Below, piece by piece: positions 61,817 to 64,000 of a stretch of DNA of 64,000 nucleotides. Location of the stretch: contig NZ_SLUI01000001.1 of NCBI RefSeq assembly GCF_004339805.1, positions 390,949 through 454,948 of the forward strand, given 5' to 3'. A program made the translations under genes and the position numbers. Under the pieces are notes generated by a model. The model was not told the origin of the DNA, ran no database searches, and was given only the letters and a program-made list of their open reading frames with translations. This stretch comes from Anaerospora hongkongensis. GTDB taxonomy: Bacteria; Bacillota; Negativicutes; Sporomusales; DSM-15969. Position 1 is the first letter of the stretch. Each line of letters opens with the position of its first letter.

Positions 61817-61850
61817 AGAAAATGGCTCCGGCACAATATAGGGTTTTGCA

Positions 61851-62123
61851 TTATTTTAAATATCGCTCTTGATCCTCCCGTTCAATAGCCGCCTCCATCA
61901 ATTCACTCCATTTGATATGATTTGGATCTTCCCGGCTGAACTGCAAAAATAAATCGGCCACTGCCATTGCCGTTTTTTGTTCATGAATCGTTAATCCTGC
62001 TGCAATTAATGCAGCCGCTTCTTTTCCGGCATGTAAAACCAGCTCCTGCCGCGTTGCCGGCAGTAGGCCGACAATTGCCGGAACAGTAAGTGCCAGCTCA
62101 AGCTGCTTAGACGTCAATCCCAT
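61851..62123 (-). CDS. Small protein of unknown function, 90 residues
   Basis: A helical cytoplasmic protein beginning MGLTSKQLELALTVPAIVGL with alternating Ala-rich helices and a charged C terminus (AAIEREDQERYLK). No family was recognised. The ATG follows AAGGAGG, which is strong support for a real gene. It is single and ends at its own terminator. Confidence 0.75.
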   Translation of the reverse strand: MGLTSKQLELALTVPAIVGLLPATRQELVLHAGKEAAALIAAGLTIHEQKTAMAVADLFLQFSREDPNHIKWSELMEAAIEREDQERYLK

Positions 62124-62324
62124 AAATCCTCCTTAACCACATTTTCACTACAGCAGACCATATGGCCTTATTTACTATACTAGCGCTGTTTTATTAAAAT
62201 GCCCTTAAGAATAAAGTGATATATCTCCGAATGAATCAATTTATAGGGAAGCTTTCATCAGTGTATAGATTTCATTAGTTCGTACAAATAGTATAGCTAA
62301 CAAGAACGAAGCGGAGGGCACAAT

Positions 62325-63032
62325 ATGACACTGCATAATCATCTCCCCCTAACCTCAACAGAAATTGGCAGCTTATGGACTCAATATCAAAATGACAGTT
62401 TAGCAATTTGTCTTCTGTCACATTTCCTCCAGAATATCGAAGATGAAGATATTAAAAGTATCGTTCAAACTGGTTTGCGTGTTGCTGAAAACAATATTAA
62501 AACGATTACGCTAATCCTCTCGGAAGCAAAGTTCCCCATTCCCCAGGGCTTTACTCAGGAAGATGTCAATCTGCATGCACCTCGAATCTTTTTAGATGCT
62601 TTTTATTTATACTACTTAAAGCATATGGCCCGCCTGGGTCTGGCAGCTTATTCCTTATCCGTATCGCTTGCTGCCCGAGAGGATATCCGGAAATTTTATC
62701 AAAACTGTCTCTATGCCACAGTAGAAATAGATAATAAAGTAACTAGCTGTATGCTAGCAAAAGGAATCTATATCCGCTCCCCCTATATTCCTCCTGATAA
62801 AGAAGTTGAATTTGTCAAGGACGCCAGCTATTTAGGCAGCTTGTTTGGGAAAAAAAGACTGCTGAATGTTATTGAAATTGGTAATCTTTTTTCTAACTTG
62901 CAAGCCAATATCATTGGCGAAGCCTTGATGACCGCCTTCTCCCAGGTAGTGACTTCCCAGACAGTCCGGGATTATTTATTGCGCGGAAAAGAGATTGCCA
63001 GTAACCATGTTAATTTATTTTCCGCCTCATAA
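62325..63032 (+). CDS. N-terminal part of DUF3231 protein, as translated to the stop
   Basis: 235 residues matching the first DUF3231 repeat (LTSTEIGSLWTQYQNDS; GFTQEDVNLHAPRIFLDAFY). The ATG follows AAGCGGAGGG. DUF3231 proteins are ferritin-like helical proteins found in spore formers. On its own this is shorter than the family norm. Confidence 0.75.
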   Translation: MTLHNHLPLTSTEIGSLWTQYQNDSLAICLLSHFLQNIEDEDIKSIVQTGLRVAENNIKTITLILSEAKFPIPQGFTQEDVNLHAPRIFLDAFYLYYLKHMARLGLAAYSLSVSLAAREDIRKFYQNCLYATVEIDNKVTSCMLAKGIYIRSPYIPPDKEVEFVKDASYLGSLFGKKRLLNVIEIGNLFSNLQANIIGEALMTAFSQVVTSQTVRDYLLRGKEIASNHVNLFSAS

Positions 63033-63071
63033 AAAAACAGTGAGCTGCCTGCACTAGACCCCATTACCACC

Positions 63072-63338
63072 ATGATTTTACCTTCGACAACTGCTCCCTT
63101 CTCGGACAAACTCATTCTCTTTCATGCAACAATGATGATCGCGGCAGGAATCGGCAATTATGGGCTATCTATGTCAACAAGCCAGCGTCTCGATTTGACG
63201 ATCAACTATGCCCGCCTTTTAGCGGAAATTGGCCTCTACGCTGAGGATGGCGCTAATTTAATGATTGCCAATAATTGGCTTGAAGAACCACCGCAGGCGA
63301 TAAACCGGGTAGAAATTGCCCAGGCAAAAAACAAATAG
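63072..63338 (+). CDS. C-terminal part of DUF3231 protein after the in-frame stop
   Basis: 88 residues corresponding to the second DUF3231 half (PFSDKLILFHATMMIAAGIGNYG; LLAEIGLYAEDGANLMI; WLEEPPQA). No ribosome-binding site is visible before the ATG at 63072, consistent with its being the remainder of one broken gene rather than a separate one. Confidence 0.5.
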   Translation: MILPSTTAPFSDKLILFHATMMIAAGIGNYGLSMSTSQRLDLTINYARLLAEIGLYAEDGANLMIANNWLEEPPQAINRVEIAQAKNK

Positions 63339-63432
63339 ACGCTCAGCCATTATTTACCGGAACGGTTGATGCATACAGCCTTCCCTGCGGGGAAAAACTG
63401 TAATTGTACATTTCCTCCTCCATCCACCCACT

Positions 63433-63454
63433 TAACTGGCTGAATAGCCGGTTA
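63433..63454 (+). terminator. DUF3231 gene terminator
   Basis: TAACTGGCT pairs with AGCCGGTTA (9 bp, one wobble), followed by a T-run on the plus strand. Confidence 0.75.
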
Positions 63455-63496
63455 TTTTTTTAAACATCGCTAATTTGATCGTACAAGGAGGTCATT

Positions 63497-63691
63497 ATGC
63501 CCACATACCGAGTTTTCGTCAATAAACAAGCTACCGGAAATTTTGTCACAGGAACCAAAGCGGATGATGCATATATGAATGCTGCAAGTTCTATCTCCCT
63601 CAGCGAAGAAGATGACATCCAACTGTTAGAGGTAAAGCCTACAGCTGCCGATGACCAATCAATTGCCTCTGTTACTGAACAGGATTTATAG
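63497..63691 (+). CDS. Small protein of unknown function, 64 residues
   Basis: A 64-residue acidic protein (begins MPTYRVFVNKQATGNFVTGTKADDAY, with a run SLSEEDDIQLLEV). The ATG follows an ideal AAGGAGG at 6 nt, so it is very likely translated. No family recognised. A predicted beta-rich first half (YRVFVN, GNFVTGT) and an acidic tail are all that can be said. Confidence 0.75.
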   Translation: MPTYRVFVNKQATGNFVTGTKADDAYMNAASSISLSEEDDIQLLEVKPTAADDQSIASVTEQDL

Positions 63692-63796
63692 ACGTGCAAT
63701 TGCCTGAAAGGGCTACAATTACAGTCAAAAGGCCGTTCCGAAATCCGGAGGCTTTTAATAACCTTTGGAAAGTAAGGCCGGATTTTCATCGACCGA

Positions 63797-63825
63797 TTGC
63801 ATATTTTACAATCTATGGGTATAAT
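63797..63825 (+). promoter_or_regulatory. Promoter of the putative antisense RNA
   Basis: TTGCAT (63797-63802), 17-bp spacer, perfect TATAAT (63820-63825) on the plus strand. No protein gene follows within the window. Confidence 0.75.
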
Positions 63826-63831
63826 ATAAGA

Positions 63832-63948
63832 AAAGGACTGACGTGCTCTAACACGCCAGCCCCACAGGCTGTCTAACCGAACGGTTAGCCCGGATTACGT
63901 TATTAAGAAATAACCGCAAACCATGGCGTGGGAGCGGTTATTTCTGTT
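63832..63948 (+). ncRNA. Putative antisense RNA antitoxin of a holin-like type I toxin
   Basis: The RNA expected from the 63797 promoter is about 117 nt, has an internal hairpin CTAACCGAACGGTTAG, and ends at the 12-bp terminator stem (63906-63945). That end lies over the 3' end of the toxin frame encoded on the minus strand. This arrangement is as in TxpA/RatA-like systems. The transcript itself is inferred, not observed. Confidence 0.6.
63906..63945. terminator. Terminator shared by antisense RNA and toxin mRNA
   Basis: A perfect 12-bp stem AGAAATAACCGC / GCGGTTATTTCT with a 16-nt loop. The AAATAACCGC form is familiar from the 3' end of holin-like toxin genes in Bacillota. T-rich on both sides. 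Confidence 0.8.
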
Positions 63949-64000
63949 TTATGATGAGCACAACAAGTGTTGCGAATGCGACCATTAAGTACATTGCCTC
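63938..64000 (-). CDS. Putative holin-like toxin, 3' end (5' end beyond window)
   Basis: Translating the minus strand from the window edge gives EAMYLMVAFATLVVLIIKQK and a stop at 63938. This is the conserved C-terminal hydrophobic end of the short holin-like toxin family (Hol_Tox): E-A-x-x-L-M-x-A-F-A-T-L-V. The stop lies in the shared terminator stem. The start is out of view. The small membrane toxin function is from the family. Confidence 0.72.
   Translation of the reverse strand, partial: EAMYLMVAFATLVVLIIKQK

Larger units (their letters stand above)
62325..63338 (+). pseudogene. DUF3231 spore-associated gene interrupted by one in-frame stop
   Basis: Reading through the TAA at 63030-63032 joins two frames that are in the same phase, giving about 337 residues, the normal length of DUF3231 proteins. 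The upstream part ends HVNLFSAS; the codons after the stop read KNSELPALDPITT and lead into PFSDKLILFH and AAGIGNYG, the family's second half. A single T-to-A change (TTA Leu to TAA) would explain it. Could be a real mutation, sequencing error or readthrough. Confidence 0.75.

Noticed and set aside
63694..63876. A 60-residue plus-strand frame starting with GTG just after the 64-residue gene.
   Set aside because: No good ribosome-binding site, no family features, and it crosses the antisense-RNA promoter; better read as noncoding.

Overview
The window comes from a spore-forming, anaerobic bacterium of the Bacillota. Sporulation is shown by spoIIGA, sigE, sigG, spoIIR and ylbJ. Anaerobic life is shown by the glycyl-radical ribonucleotide reductase NrdD/NrdG and a 2[4Fe-4S] ferredoxin. 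MurE carries the DNPR motif of meso-diaminopimelate-adding enzymes. From recall of protein style and gene order I would place it in the Negativicutes, near the Sporomusa group; no search was possible, so this is a moderate-confidence inference. I saw no rRNA, tRNA, CRISPR array, IS element or prophage.

Layout. 1-3.3 kb holds tmcAL (cut by the left edge), a patatin-like protein and ylbJ, matching the Bacillus ylbJ-ylbK-ylbM neighbourhood. 3.3-56 kb is almost entirely minus-strand and, read in the direction of transcription (right to left), runs: peptidase M16C and gluQRS; CoA-binding protein and trxA; feoB-feoA-lgt-ybaK-polysaccharide deacetylase; the dcw cluster mraZ-rsmH-ftsL-ftsI-murE-murF-mraY-murD-ftsW-murG-murC-murA-ddl-ftsQ-DUF881-sbp-ftsA-ftsZ; spoIIGA-sigE-sigG-spoIIR-ylmC; nrdR-nrdD-nrdG and a radical SAM gene; pgeF, a PhoB-type regulator, pstB and phoU; yggS-sepF-proC-ylmH-divIVA; T-box-ileS, a DUF5665 gene, ylyA, a TVP38 gene, ferredoxin, mgsA, lspA, rluD and pyrR. 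This is the Bacillus ftsAZ-to-pyrR order with three inserted modules: nrd, phosphate, and TVP38/ferredoxin/mgsA.

56-64 kb is a looser accessory region of small genes on both strands: a STAS protein without the usual phosphorylatable serine, a 45-residue orphan peptide with a textbook promoter and its own terminator, a structured leader before a coupled phoU-mgtC pair, an amidohydrolase, membrane and secreted proteins of unknown role, and a DUF3231 gene broken by one in-frame stop. At the right edge is the 3' end of a holin-like type I toxin, with an apparent antisense RNA antitoxin running into it.

Readable regulation includes an isoleucine T-box with a perfectly spaced promoter, four Pho-box repeats at 11-bp spacing before pstB-phoU, paired NrdR boxes 31 bp apart before nrdRDG, three AAAGTGG MraZ repeats at 10-bp spacing before mraZ, and a sigma-F-like promoter directly behind a 25-bp perfect palindrome between sigE and sigG. 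Many starts were set from ribosome-binding sites rather than longest ORFs. No gene-free stretch exceeds about 300 bases; the longest (5714-6009, 57046-57316, 61548-61850) are described individually.
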